From NCBI GenBank assembly GCA_905236195.1, contig CAJOOX010000037.1, positions 1 through 6,385 of the forward strand: 6,385 bases of DNA, read 5' to 3'. Under the pieces are notes generated by a model. The model was not told the DNA's origin. It ran no database searches and worked only from the letters and a program-made list of their open reading frames with translations. The translations under genes were made by a program, and so were the position numbers. The DNA comes from an uncultured Bacteroidales bacterium. Its GTDB lineage: Bacteria > Bacteroidota > Bacteroidia > Bacteroidales > UBA3663. Shown in pieces: positions 1 to 5,336 of the stretch (positions are counted from its first letter, which is position 1; each line of letters opens with the position of its first letter).

Positions 1-195
1 GTGCTGCTCGTCTTCGGCACTGCTGACGACAACGTACATCCGCAGAATACGTTTGAACTCCAAGCCAAGTGGGTGGAGGAGGACATCCCTTTCCAGATGA
101 TGGTCTATACCAACAAGGACCATTCCATCCGTGGCGGAAAGGCGCGCAAACATATCTACAAGACCCTCTACCGTTTCCTTCAGAAGAATCTGTAA
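1..195 (+). CDS. C-terminal end of S9 family (DPP-IV-like) serine peptidase, partial
   Basis: This is the last 64 residues of a prolyl oligopeptidase-family (S9B, dipeptidyl peptidase IV-like) alpha/beta hydrolase. The gene enters from the left edge, so the GTG at base 1 is an internal Val codon and not a start. What is visible is GTADDNVH at fragment residues 6-13, which in this family carries the catalytic Asp (D9 here), and KDHSIRGG at 39-46, which carries the catalytic His (H41). The nucleophilic Ser and the beta-propeller would lie upstream, outside the window. Family members release N-terminal dipeptides, often Xaa-Pro, from peptides, usually in the periplasm or at the cell surface; the signal peptide cannot be seen here. 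The TAA stop at 193-195 shares its last base with the ATG of the next gene, so the two are probably co-transcribed and translationally coupled. Family assignment is firm; the exact subfamily is less sure. Confidence 0.88.
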   Translation: MLLVFGTADDNVHPQNTFELQAKWVEEDIPFQMMVYTNKDHSIRGGKARKHIYKTLYRFLQKNL

Positions 196-806
196 TGATT
201 ACCTTTGTCGATCTGATTGATTATTTCGGCACGTTTGCGTTTGCCATTTCGGGCATTCGCCTGGCCTCGCACAAGGAGTTCGATGTCTTCGGCGCCTTCA
301 TTGTGGGTATGGCTACTGCGGTAGGCGGCGGTACGGTACGCGACGTGATGCTCCACCAGTCTCCGTTCTGGATGACACAATGGTCCTATTTTCTGGTGGG
401 ATTCCTGGCATTGCTGCTATATGTCAGTTTCCGCCATCTCTTTGTCAAGATAGACCTGACGATTTTCCTGTTCGATACAATCGGTCTGGGACTCTTCACG
501 GTAGTCGGATTCCAGAAGACCATCGATGCGGGCTTCCAGCATTGGGTAGCGATTCTCATGGGTATGCTGACAGGTGCCGCCGGAGGTGTAATCCGCGATG
601 TGCTGCTGAACGAGATTCCCATCATCTTCCGTTCGGAAATCTATGCGATGGCATGTTTTACCGGCGGCATCGTCTTTTCGGTATGTCTGCTGCTGGGCCT
701 GCCCAACTGGGTGGCGCAGGTATTGTGCGGTTCAGTGGTCATTGTCATCCGTCTGCTGGCCGTAAGAAACCATTGGCAACTGCCGACGCTTCACAAGGAC
801 GACTAA
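195..806 (+). CDS. TRIC/UPF0126 family membrane protein (YadS/YicG-like, putative cation channel)
   Basis: This is a 203-residue, very hydrophobic protein of the UPF0126 family, now grouped with prokaryotic TRIC (trimeric intracellular cation-type) channels. The family signature is an internal duplication. Here GGGTVRDVML (44-53) and GAAGGVIRDVLL (127-138) are matching Gly-rich plus Arg-Asp segments, each following hydrophobic stretches. About seven membrane spans are expected (roughly 5-22, 32-48, 64-80, 88-106, 117-131, 150-168 and 172-190). Bacterial and archaeal TRIC homologues form K+/Na+-permeable trimers; the physiological role in this organism is unknown. The ATG at 195 was chosen because translation upstream of it gives non-family sequence lying inside the peptidase gene. 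The start overlaps the peptidase stop (TAATG), indicating coupling. The 3' end overlaps the convergent dprA gene by four bases, so there is no room for an intergenic terminator. Confidence 0.9.
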   Translation: MITFVDLIDYFGTFAFAISGIRLASHKEFDVFGAFIVGMATAVGGGTVRDVMLHQSPFWMTQWSYFLVGFLALLLYVSFRHLFVKIDLTIFLFDTIGLGLFTVVGFQKTIDAGFQHWVAILMGMLTGAAGGVIRDVLLNEIPIIFRSEIYAMACFTGGIVFSVCLLLGLPNWVAQVLCGSVVIVIRLLAVRNHWQLPTLHKDD

Positions 807-1912
807 CGGGCGGTCTCAATCAAATCGCCCGGAAGGGTGTGGATAATCCCGTCCAGTTCCATCTGAAGCAGTTCATCGGAGAGCAGAAATCGTTCAATGC
901 CGAGTATTTCGGATATTTGTTCGGCCTTGAGAGCGCCCCGGTCATGAATCAGGTTGACCACCTGATGTCCGATGGGAGAGAGGTTGGGGATTTCCGGTTC
1001 GGAGTTATCGCGCATGAACGGAAGGGTACCGGGTTCCCATTGCATCTGTTTCATCAGGTCTGCCGCATCGGTGATGAGGCAGGCCTGATTGTTTCGTATC
1101 AGGGCGTTACATCCCTTCGATTTCTCGTCGGTGATACGTCCGGGGAATGCTGTCACTTCGCGTGAGTAGGAATTGGCAATTCGTGCGGTTACAAGCGCTC
1201 CGCCCCTCTCCTTGCTTTCTGCAACCACTACGACGTCGCTAAGTGCTGCAATGATGCGGTTTCGAGCCAGAAAGTTGCCGCGCACCGGTTCTGTTCGGGT
1301 GGGATATTCCGTGATGAGACCGCCGTGTTGCTGAACCATCGCTTTGGCAACGTTACGGTGTTGGATGGGATAAATGGTATCCAGTCCGTGGGCAAGCACA
1401 CCTACTGTGGGAACATGCATCTCAAGGGCGGCATTGTGGGCCGCCACGTCGATGCCCATAGCCAGACCGCTGATGATGAGTGTGTCGGGCAAAGCCTGGC
1501 AGAGATCTCTGACGAGTTCGCGTACACGGTCGCGTCCGTACTGTGTTGCCGAACGTGTTCCCACGATGCTGACAGCATGGGAAGCGTTGAGCGAGGCATC
1601 CCCCAAATAGTAGAGCAAAGCCGGGGCGTCGGGGACATCCTTGAGGCGGGAAGGGTAGTCGTCATCCTGCATTGCGATCAGACGGATGTGTTTGGATTCG
1701 GCCCAAAGACGTTCGTTATGGGCATTTGCAAGCACCTTCGGATTATCAATCTGTGGCAAGAGTACTTCGCCCGCATGCGTCAGCATAAGGGTGTTGGCAT
1801 CGGCTTCGAAAACAGCCTTTGCACTCCCGAAATAGTCGATCAGTTGTTTGGCTCGGATGGATCCGATGCCTTTCATTTGGGTCAGCGCCAGCAGATAATC
1901 CAGTTCGTCCAT
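803..1912 (-). CDS. dprA: DNA-processing protein DprA (Smf family, RecA loader)
   Basis: This is a complete 369-residue DprA/Smf. The family binds incoming single-stranded DNA in the cytoplasm and loads RecA during natural transformation; it is also widely conserved in species not known to be competent. N-terminal residues 13-30 form a helix-hairpin-helix/SAM-like segment (MKGIGSIRAKQLIDYFGS). The Rossmann-like core runs from about 80 to 290 with GTRSATQYG (118-126), SGLAMGID (148-155), NFLARNRIIAALSD (213-226), ERGGALVTA (235-243), FPG (256-258) and KGCNALIRNNQA (266-277), all typical. Residues 310-369 match the C-terminal winged-helix (DML1-like) domain, so the protein is full length. The ATG at 1910-1912 puts the N-terminus where the family starts. 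It lies 21 bp downstream of the thioesterase stop on the same strand, so the two are probably one operon. The TAG stop overlaps the convergent TRIC gene. No sign of damage. Confidence 0.97.
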   Translation of the reverse strand: MDELDYLLALTQMKGIGSIRAKQLIDYFGSAKAVFEADANTLMLTHAGEVLLPQIDNPKVLANAHNERLWAESKHIRLIAMQDDDYPSRLKDVPDAPALLYYLGDASLNASHAVSIVGTRSATQYGRDRVRELVRDLCQALPDTLIISGLAMGIDVAAHNAALEMHVPTVGVLAHGLDTIYPIQHRNVAKAMVQQHGGLITEYPTRTEPVRGNFLARNRIIAALSDVVVVAESKERGGALVTARIANSYSREVTAFPGRITDEKSKGCNALIRNNQACLITDAADLMKQMQWEPGTLPFMRDNSEPEIPNLSPIGHQVVNLIHDRGALKAEQISEILGIERFLLSDELLQMELDGIIHTLPGDLIETAR

Positions 1913-1933
1913 CTTTCCCGGTTCGGTATCAGT

Positions 1934-2341
1934 TTATTCCAGATATTTGGCAAAAACAGGCTCTACTTCTTCGCCACGCGAAAGGACTCCGTTCACCACG
2001 CAAACACAATGCACTTCGGCCGTGATACAGAGTTTCATATCGCTCTTGCGGTAGATGTCCTGCAGGAATACGTATCGTACACCCTGACGCTTCATATTAA
2101 GGCAGGAAATAAATTCCTCGCCGCCGCGCAGCGAGTTTTTGTAGGAAATTGTGATCTTGGAAACCATCACGTCGATGCCCTGGTCATGCCATGCCTGGAA
2201 AGAGGTGCCCAGGCTTTGGATAAACTCGTGACGGGTCACCTCGAGGTAGTGTTGATAGTTAGCGTTGTTGACTACACCCTGTACGTCACACTCGTAGTCA
2301 CGCGTCTTCATCTCAGTCTGATAGATGTATTCCTTAGTCAT
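1934..2341 (-). CDS. Acyl-CoA thioesterase (hotdog fold, YbgC/4-hydroxybenzoyl-CoA thioesterase family)
   Basis: This is a 135-residue single-domain hotdog thioesterase of usual length. The N-terminal active-site block, residues 15-40, has the family pattern: an Asp (D19) followed by GVVNNANYQHYLEVTRHEF. D19 is the expected catalytic acid, and the NxANY...YLE...R segment is the central hotdog helix region. Proteins of this type cleave the thioester of acyl-CoA or acyl-carrier-protein substrates in the cytoplasm. The actual substrate cannot be deduced from the sequence, and FadM, YbgC and PaaI-like annotations are all possible. The ATG at 2339-2341 is preceded by an A/T-rich stretch with no Shine-Dalgarno, normal for Bacteroidota. 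A candidate -7 promoter element lies about 70 bp upstream (2410-2417). dprA follows 21 bp downstream, so this is probably the first gene of a two-gene operon. The pairing with dprA looks positional and not functional. Confidence 0.88.
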   Translation of the reverse strand: MTKEYIYQTEMKTRDYECDVQGVVNNANYQHYLEVTRHEFIQSLGTSFQAWHDQGIDVMVSKITISYKNSLRGGEEFISCLNMKRQGVRYVFLQDIYRKSDMKLCITAEVHCVCVVNGVLSRGEEVEPVFAKYLE

Positions 2342-2409
2342 ACTTATTGTACAAATTATAATATCTTTTTTGTGTCCGGATTTTGAATTTTTATGTCAAA
2401 CAGACATTG

Positions 2410-2417
2410 CAAAGATA
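2410..2417 (-). promoter_or_regulatory. Candidate -7 promoter element for the thioesterase-dprA operon
   Basis: Read on the minus strand this is TATCTTTG, a perfect match to the Bacteroides -7 consensus TAnnTTTG. Transcription would begin near 2403 and give a leader of about 60 nt before the thioesterase ATG. The -33 position is poor: 20 bp upstream the minus strand reads ATAG where TTTG is expected. The promoter is therefore plausible but weaker than the other three in this window. Confidence 0.45.
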
Positions 2418-2456
2418 AGCTATTTTTGTGAAATATACTATTTTTCGGGTCGGAAA

Positions 2457-2488
2457 TTTGCATAATTTTCATCATTTCACTATCTTTG
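2457..2488 (+). promoter_or_regulatory. Strong Bacteroidota-type promoter with no recognised gene downstream
   Basis: The -33 element TTTG (2457-2460) is followed by a 20-bp spacer and a perfect -7 element TATCTTTG (2481-2488). This is the same arrangement, with the same spacing and -7 sequence, as the ffh promoter at 3815-3846. Transcription would start near 2494-2496, running right. The only gene in that direction before ffh is hemW, which is on the other strand, so this promoter appears to serve a short non-coding or mini-ORF transcript ending at the terminator at 2573-2609. Confidence 0.65.
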
Positions 2489-2533
2489 TGCCATAATTTG
2501 ATTATGAATCATAAGAAACCAATATAATTGGTA

Positions 2534-2581
2534 ATGTGTGTTATGTGTGTTATTTCGATCCCTTTGCTTGAGAACGGGTAG
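2534..2581 (+). CDS. Possible 15-residue leader peptide or small protein within the candidate small RNA
   Basis: This is an ATG-initiated frame encoding MCVMCVISIPLLENG, ending in TAG. The 9-bp tandem repeat is in phase, so it produces Met-Cys-Val twice, and six of the 15 residues are Val, Ile or Leu. The ATG follows the ACCAAT/ATTGGT hairpin directly. The stop codon falls in the internal loop of the terminator stem, so a ribosome completing translation would cover the left stem arm. That layout resembles an attenuation leader, but no same-strand gene follows. No Shine-Dalgarno is visible, which is uninformative in this phylum. A frame this short can easily arise by chance. Confidence 0.2.
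   Translation: MCVMCVISIPLLENG
2535..2552 (+). repeat. Perfect 9-bp tandem duplication
   Basis: TGTGTGTTA occurs twice back to back, at 2535-2543 and 2544-2552, inside the candidate small RNA. It is A/T- and G/T-rich and on the top strand almost free of C. It could be simple slippage, or a repeated single-stranded binding site between the 5' hairpins and the terminator. Confidence 0.8.
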
Positions 2582-2609
2582 GCTGTGAAGCCGTCCCGTT
2601 TTTGTTTTT
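2573..2609 (+). terminator. Strong intrinsic terminator, rightward
   Basis: The outer stem AACGGG/CCCGTT (2573-2578 with 2595-2600) and inner stem GGCT/AGCC (2581-2584 with 2589-2592) are separated by a 2x2 mismatch and closed by a GTGA loop. A run of T broken by a single G follows (2599-2609). The T-tract is only on the right side. On the minus strand the hairpin lies just after the hemW stop but is followed by CTCAAGC and not a U-run, so it would be a poor classical terminator for hemW. The T-tract overlaps the hemW stop codon (2608-2610). Confidence 0.8.
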
Positions 2610-3759
2610 AAGGGCCGTCGGTAGCAAAAAGTTCGCGAGTGACTTCATCGCCGAAGTTCAGTCCGGCTTCGGTGAGTCGAAGACGTCCGTTTTGGGCCTC
2701 CAGTAATCCGCGGCTTATGAAATCCGCAACTGTTCCTTCATACCCGACTGCCAGTTCTGCCGGAATTCCCCGCCGGGTACGTAATCCCAGCATCACCCTT
2801 TCATTACGGATATCTTTCTCTGTAAGATGTTCGCATTCCGTCCCGTCAGAATCTTCCTTGTTATATACCTTATTTAAATAGGCTTTCAGGTCGGTTTGGT
2901 TCCAATACCGGGTCGCATGGCCGTCGTAACTATGTGCCCCGGGCCCGAGGCCCAGGTAGGGTGTCCCGTCCCAATAGGCAGAATTGTGTTGCGAATGGAA
3001 GCCCGGGAGGGCATAATTGGAGATTTCATATTGTATATATCCGGCAGCCTGGAGTTTCTTTCTCAGCACGGCAGCCATTGCTACACACATATCATCGTCC
3101 GGGAGGGTGATTCTGTTACCGGATTCCCTGTTCCCTTTCAGCATTTTCCCTAACGGCGTATTTTCCTCCACGCTGAGACAGTAAGCCGATATGTGCTGGG
3201 TTTTGAGGGCAATGGCGGTATCGATGCTGCGGTTCCAACTGTCCATGGTCTGGAGGGGAAGTCCGTACATCAGGTCGATGCTGATGTTCTGAATTCCATT
3301 GCTTCTTAAAATACGTATGGCTTCAGCCGGTTTGCCGGCATTGTGGCGGCGGCGGAGAAATTGCAGCTCTTCGTCAACAAAACTCTGCACGCCCATACTT
3401 ACCCGGTTGATGATGCTTCCGCCATCGAAAAGTTCTTGGGCGAACCGTTCATCAACATCCTCGGGATTGACCTCCATCGTGGCTTCTTTAACGTTGGAAA
3501 GGTCGAATATACGGGCCAGTTCTTCGAGCATGCGTTTCAAGGTACGACCGCCCAGTTGGGAGGGAGTTCCGCCACCGAGATAGAGCGTCCGGATTTCTCC
3601 CGGCATGCAGGCCGCTGTTCGGTCAGGACTTCCTTCTGCCTCCCGCAATACGGCATTTGCAAAGGCTTCCTCCACGCCGTGCAGGGTTGTGGAATAGAAG
3701 TCGCAGTAGATGCACCTCGATGCACAAATGGGGACATGTATGTATAATCCGGATTTCAT
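2608..3759 (-). CDS. hemW: Radical SAM heme chaperone HemW (oxygen-independent coproporphyrinogen oxidase-like)
   Basis: This is a complete 383-residue radical SAM protein of the HemN/HemW family. The CxxxCxxC cluster motif is C12, C16 and C19 in LYIHVPICASRCIYCDF. The residue two after C19 is Phe, where true HemN coproporphyrinogen oxidase has a fourth Cys (YCxC); this favours HemW, a heme-binding chaperone that delivers heme to membrane cytochromes. Further motifs are GGGTPS (62-67), RVSMGVQSF (119-127), SIDLMYGLP (160-168), YEISNYA (244-250), HNSAYW (258-263) and LGLGPGAHS (269-277), with the HemN-type C-terminal domain to the end. The ATG at 3757-3759 was chosen: a longer frame from a TTG at 3769-3771 adds four residues, but that codon lies inside the -7 promoter element. 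It diverges from ffh. The stop codon overlaps the T-tract of the opposing terminator. Older databases often call such genes hemN. Confidence 0.95.
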   Translation of the reverse strand: MKSGLYIHVPICASRCIYCDFYSTTLHGVEEAFANAVLREAEGSPDRTAACMPGEIRTLYLGGGTPSQLGGRTLKRMLEELARIFDLSNVKEATMEVNPEDVDERFAQELFDGGSIINRVSMGVQSFVDEELQFLRRRHNAGKPAEAIRILRSNGIQNISIDLMYGLPLQTMDSWNRSIDTAIALKTQHISAYCLSVEENTPLGKMLKGNRESGNRITLPDDDMCVAMAAVLRKKLQAAGYIQYEISNYALPGFHSQHNSAYWDGTPYLGLGPGAHSYDGHATRYWNQTDLKAYLNKVYNKEDSDGTECEHLTEKDIRNERVMLGLRTRRGIPAELAVGYEGTVADFISRGLLEAQNGRLRLTEAGLNFGDEVTRELFATDGP

Positions 3760-3768
3760 TATTGCCTG

Positions 3769-3800
3769 CAAATGTAGGGATTTTTTTTCATTCTTCCAAA
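3769..3800 (-). promoter_or_regulatory. hemW promoter, placing the start of transcription at the ATG
   Basis: On the minus strand a -33 TTTG (complement of 3797-3800) is followed by a 20-bp spacer and the -7 element TACATTTG (complement of 3769-3776), matching TAnnTTTG. The spacer contains an 8-base A-tract (top-strand T's at 3781-3788). The expected start site is near 3762-3764, only about 3-5 nt upstream of the hemW ATG, so the mRNA would be nearly leaderless. Confidence 0.6.
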
Positions 3801-3814
3801 TTTTGTGCCGATTT

Positions 3815-3846
3815 TTTGGTCATGTCGGAAAAAAAGACTATCTTTG
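3815..3846 (+). promoter_or_regulatory. ffh promoter
   Basis: The -33 TTTG (3815-3818), a 20-bp spacer and the -7 TATCTTTG (3839-3846) match the Bacteroides sigma-ABfr consensus. Transcription would start near 3852-3854, giving a leader of about 42 nt that ends in the A-rich TAATTAAGAAACA just before the ATG, with no Shine-Dalgarno. It is back to back with the hemW promoter; the two -33 elements are 14 bp apart. Confidence 0.75.
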
Positions 3847-3894
3847 CACCTGTTTCCTGTATTGCTGCGGTCAAATTATAGTAATTAAGAAACA

Positions 3895-5244
3895 ATGTTT
3901 GAAAGTTTAAGTGAACGCCTGGAGCGTTCGTTCAAAATCCTCAAAGGCGAGGGTAAGATCACAGAGATCAACGTTGCCGAAACCCTGAAGGATGTACGTC
4001 GTGCCCTTTTGGATGCCGACGTCAACTACAAAGTGGCCAAGACATTTACCGACCAGGTGAAGCAAAAAGCCTTGGGTATGAATGTGCTCACCGCCGTAAA
4101 ACCCGGTCAGCTGATGGTCAAACTCGTTCACGACGAATTGGCCGTACTGATGGGTGGAGAAGCCTCGGAACTCAATCTCAAACCCAATCCCACCATCATA
4201 CTGATGGCCGGTCTGCAGGGTTCCGGTAAGACGACCCATTCGGGCAAACTCGCCCTGATGCTCAAGACCAAGAAGAACAAACGCCCGTTGCTCGTTGCAG
4301 GCGACGTCTATCGTCCTGCCGCCATCGACCAGTTGGAGGTTGTGGCCAATCAGGTGGGTTGTCCTGTTTTCGTCAATCGCGAGGAGAAAGATCCTGTCAG
4401 GATAGCCAAGGCAGCCATTGAAGAAGCCCGCAGGAAAGGCAATGATGTGGTCATTATCGATACGGCAGGCCGCTTGGCTGTCGATGAAGCCATGATGACC
4501 GAGATCCGCAACATCAAAGATGCCGTCAATCCTACCGAAATTCTTTTCGTTGTCGATTCCATGACGGGTCAGGATGCCGTGAATACCGCCAAGGAATTCA
4601 ACGACCGTCTCGACTTCACGGGTGTAATACTGACCAAACTGGACGGCGATACCCGCGGCGGTGCTGCGCTTTCCATCCGTACGGTAGTAAACAAACCCAT
4701 CAAGTTCGTGGGCATGGGCGAGAAGATGGATGCCCTCGATGTGTTCTATCCCGAACGTATGGCAGGCCGTATCCTCGGCATGGGAGACGTGGTTTCTCTT
4801 GTGGAACGCGCCCAGCAGAATTATGACGAAGAGGAGGCCCGTAAACTGCAGAAGAAGATTGCCAAGAACCAGTTCGACTTTACCGATTTCTTCGAACAGA
4901 TCCAACAGATTAAGAAGATGGGTAACCTGAAGGACCTGGCCGGCATGATTCCCGGTGTGGGAAAGGCCATCAAGGACATTGATATCGACGACAACGCTTT
5001 CAAGGGCGTTGAGGCAATCATCAACTCCATGACTCCCGAAGAACGTCATCATCCCGAGATTCTCAACACCTCGCGCCGGCAGCGTATTGCCAAAGGCTCA
5101 GGTACGGATATTGTGCAGGTCAACCGGCTCATCAAGCAGTTCGAACAGATGCGTAAGATGATGAAGCAGATTACCGACATGAAGCACGATCCCCGTATGC
5201 TGATGCGTATGAAGTCGGCCGCTCAGAATGCACGCAAGTTCTAA
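3895..5244 (+). CDS. ffh: Signal recognition particle protein Ffh (SRP54 GTPase)
   Basis: This is a complete 449-residue Ffh, the protein subunit of the signal recognition particle. It binds 4.5S RNA and emerging signal or membrane sequences at the ribosome and docks with FtsY at the inner membrane. The N domain is about residues 1-90. The G domain is about 95-295, with P-loop GLQGSGKTT (106-114), DVYRPAA (137-143), DTAGR (189-193), TKLDGDTRGG (247-256) and GMGEK (273-277). The M domain is about 300-449, with GNLKDLAGMIPG (343-354), the RNA-binding SRRQRIAKGSGT (393-404) and a Met-rich C-terminus (417-439). All GTPase motifs are intact and the length is normal. The ATG at 3895 gives the usual MFESLSERL N-terminus. 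A consensus promoter lies upstream, and folD follows on the same strand after 92 bp, possibly in the same transcript. The partner 4.5S RNA gene is not in this window. Confidence 0.98.
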   Translation: MFESLSERLERSFKILKGEGKITEINVAETLKDVRRALLDADVNYKVAKTFTDQVKQKALGMNVLTAVKPGQLMVKLVHDELAVLMGGEASELNLKPNPTIILMAGLQGSGKTTHSGKLALMLKTKKNKRPLLVAGDVYRPAAIDQLEVVANQVGCPVFVNREEKDPVRIAKAAIEEARRKGNDVVIIDTAGRLAVDEAMMTEIRNIKDAVNPTEILFVVDSMTGQDAVNTAKEFNDRLDFTGVILTKLDGDTRGGAALSIRTVVNKPIKFVGMGEKMDALDVFYPERMAGRILGMGDVVSLVERAQQNYDEEEARKLQKKIAKNQFDFTDFFEQIQQIKKMGNLKDLAGMIPGVGKAIKDIDIDDNAFKGVEAIINSMTPEERHHPEILNTSRRQRIAKGSGTDIVQVNRLIKQFEQMRKMMKQITDMKHDPRMLMRMKSAAQNARKF

Positions 5245-5266
5245 AACAGAAACTGCAGGAACACAA

Positions 5267-5300
5267 GTAACGCTGGTAACGGAAGTAACGTTGCAACGTT
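5267..5300 (+). repeat. 9-bp-period GTAACG repeat merging into a 14-bp palindrome in the ffh-folD spacer
   Basis: GTAACG occurs at 5267, 5276 and 5285, each exactly 9 bp after the last, with the three intervening bases differing (CTG, GAA, TTG). The third unit runs into AACGTTGCAACGTT (5287-5300), a perfect 14-bp palindrome. No T-run follows, so it is not an intrinsic terminator. It could be a protein-binding site, a weak RNA hairpin in an ffh-folD transcript, or a decayed repeat. No -7 promoter element (TAnnTTTG) was seen in this 92-bp spacer; the stretch next to folD (5311-5336) is simply A/T-rich. Confidence 0.6.
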
Positions 5301-5336
5301 CTGCGGCATGAACTTATAATAAATTACAACAATACA

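Larger units (their letters stand above)
2495..2609 (+). ncRNA. Candidate small RNA, about 115 nt, unrecognised
   Basis: The interval is bounded by a consensus promoter and an intrinsic terminator, both pointing right, with no recognised gene between them. Within it are two small perfect hairpins near the 5' end: TTATG/CATAA with a 3-nt loop (2502-2514) and ACCAAT/ATTGGT with a 3-nt loop (2518-2532). These are followed by a tandem 9-bp repeat (2535-2552) and the terminator stem. It does not look like tRNA, tmRNA or 6S RNA, and the conserved SRP RNA tip (GGAA loop with the AGCAG side) is absent despite ffh being nearby. Two tiny in-frame reading frames exist, MNHKKPI (2504-2527) and a 15-residue one (2534-2581), so it could instead be a leader or dual-function RNA. 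The 5' end is estimated from the -7 element and may be off by a few bases. Existence is inferred from signals only. Confidence 0.42.

Noticed and set aside
69..194. N-terminal extension of the TRIC-family protein to an ATG at 69
   Set aside because: The extra 42 residues overlap the peptidase catalytic-His region out of frame and do not resemble the family. The ATG at 195 gives a normal membrane-protein start.
380..1165. 261-codon top-strand frame covering the TRIC gene 3' half and the dprA 3' part
   Set aside because: It crosses the convergent gene junction in a different frame from the TRIC gene and has no recognisable motif.
1325..2386. 353-codon open frame on the top strand opposite dprA and the thioesterase
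   Set aside because: It spans two well-supported bottom-strand genes and the spacer between them, and its translation shows no domain I recognise. It is an antisense shadow of codon bias.
2421..2428. Second rightward -7-like match (TATTTTTG)
   Set aside because: No TTTG lies 19-21 bp upstream, and the region is A/T-rich enough for chance matches.
2573..2600. Bidirectional terminator also ending hemW
   Set aside because: On the bottom strand the stem is followed by CTCAAGC and not a U-run, so only rightward intrinsic termination is supported.
2495..2609. SRP 4.5S RNA, tRNA or 6S RNA in the gap near ffh
   Set aside because: The conserved SRP tip, a tRNA cloverleaf with CCA and the long open-bubble 6S fold are all absent. 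A TTCGATCCC stretch resembling a T-loop has no matching stem.
3760..3771. TTG start for hemW adding four residues
   Set aside because: The codon lies within the predicted -7 element, and the ATG at 3757-3759 gives the standard N-terminus just before LYIHVPICASRC.
3907..5052. 381-codon open frame on the bottom strand opposite ffh
   Set aside because: It lies wholly antisense to an unmistakable ffh. Its His/Gly/Asp/Val-rich translation is the pattern expected from reverse reading of a biased gene, and no promoter or family motif supports it.
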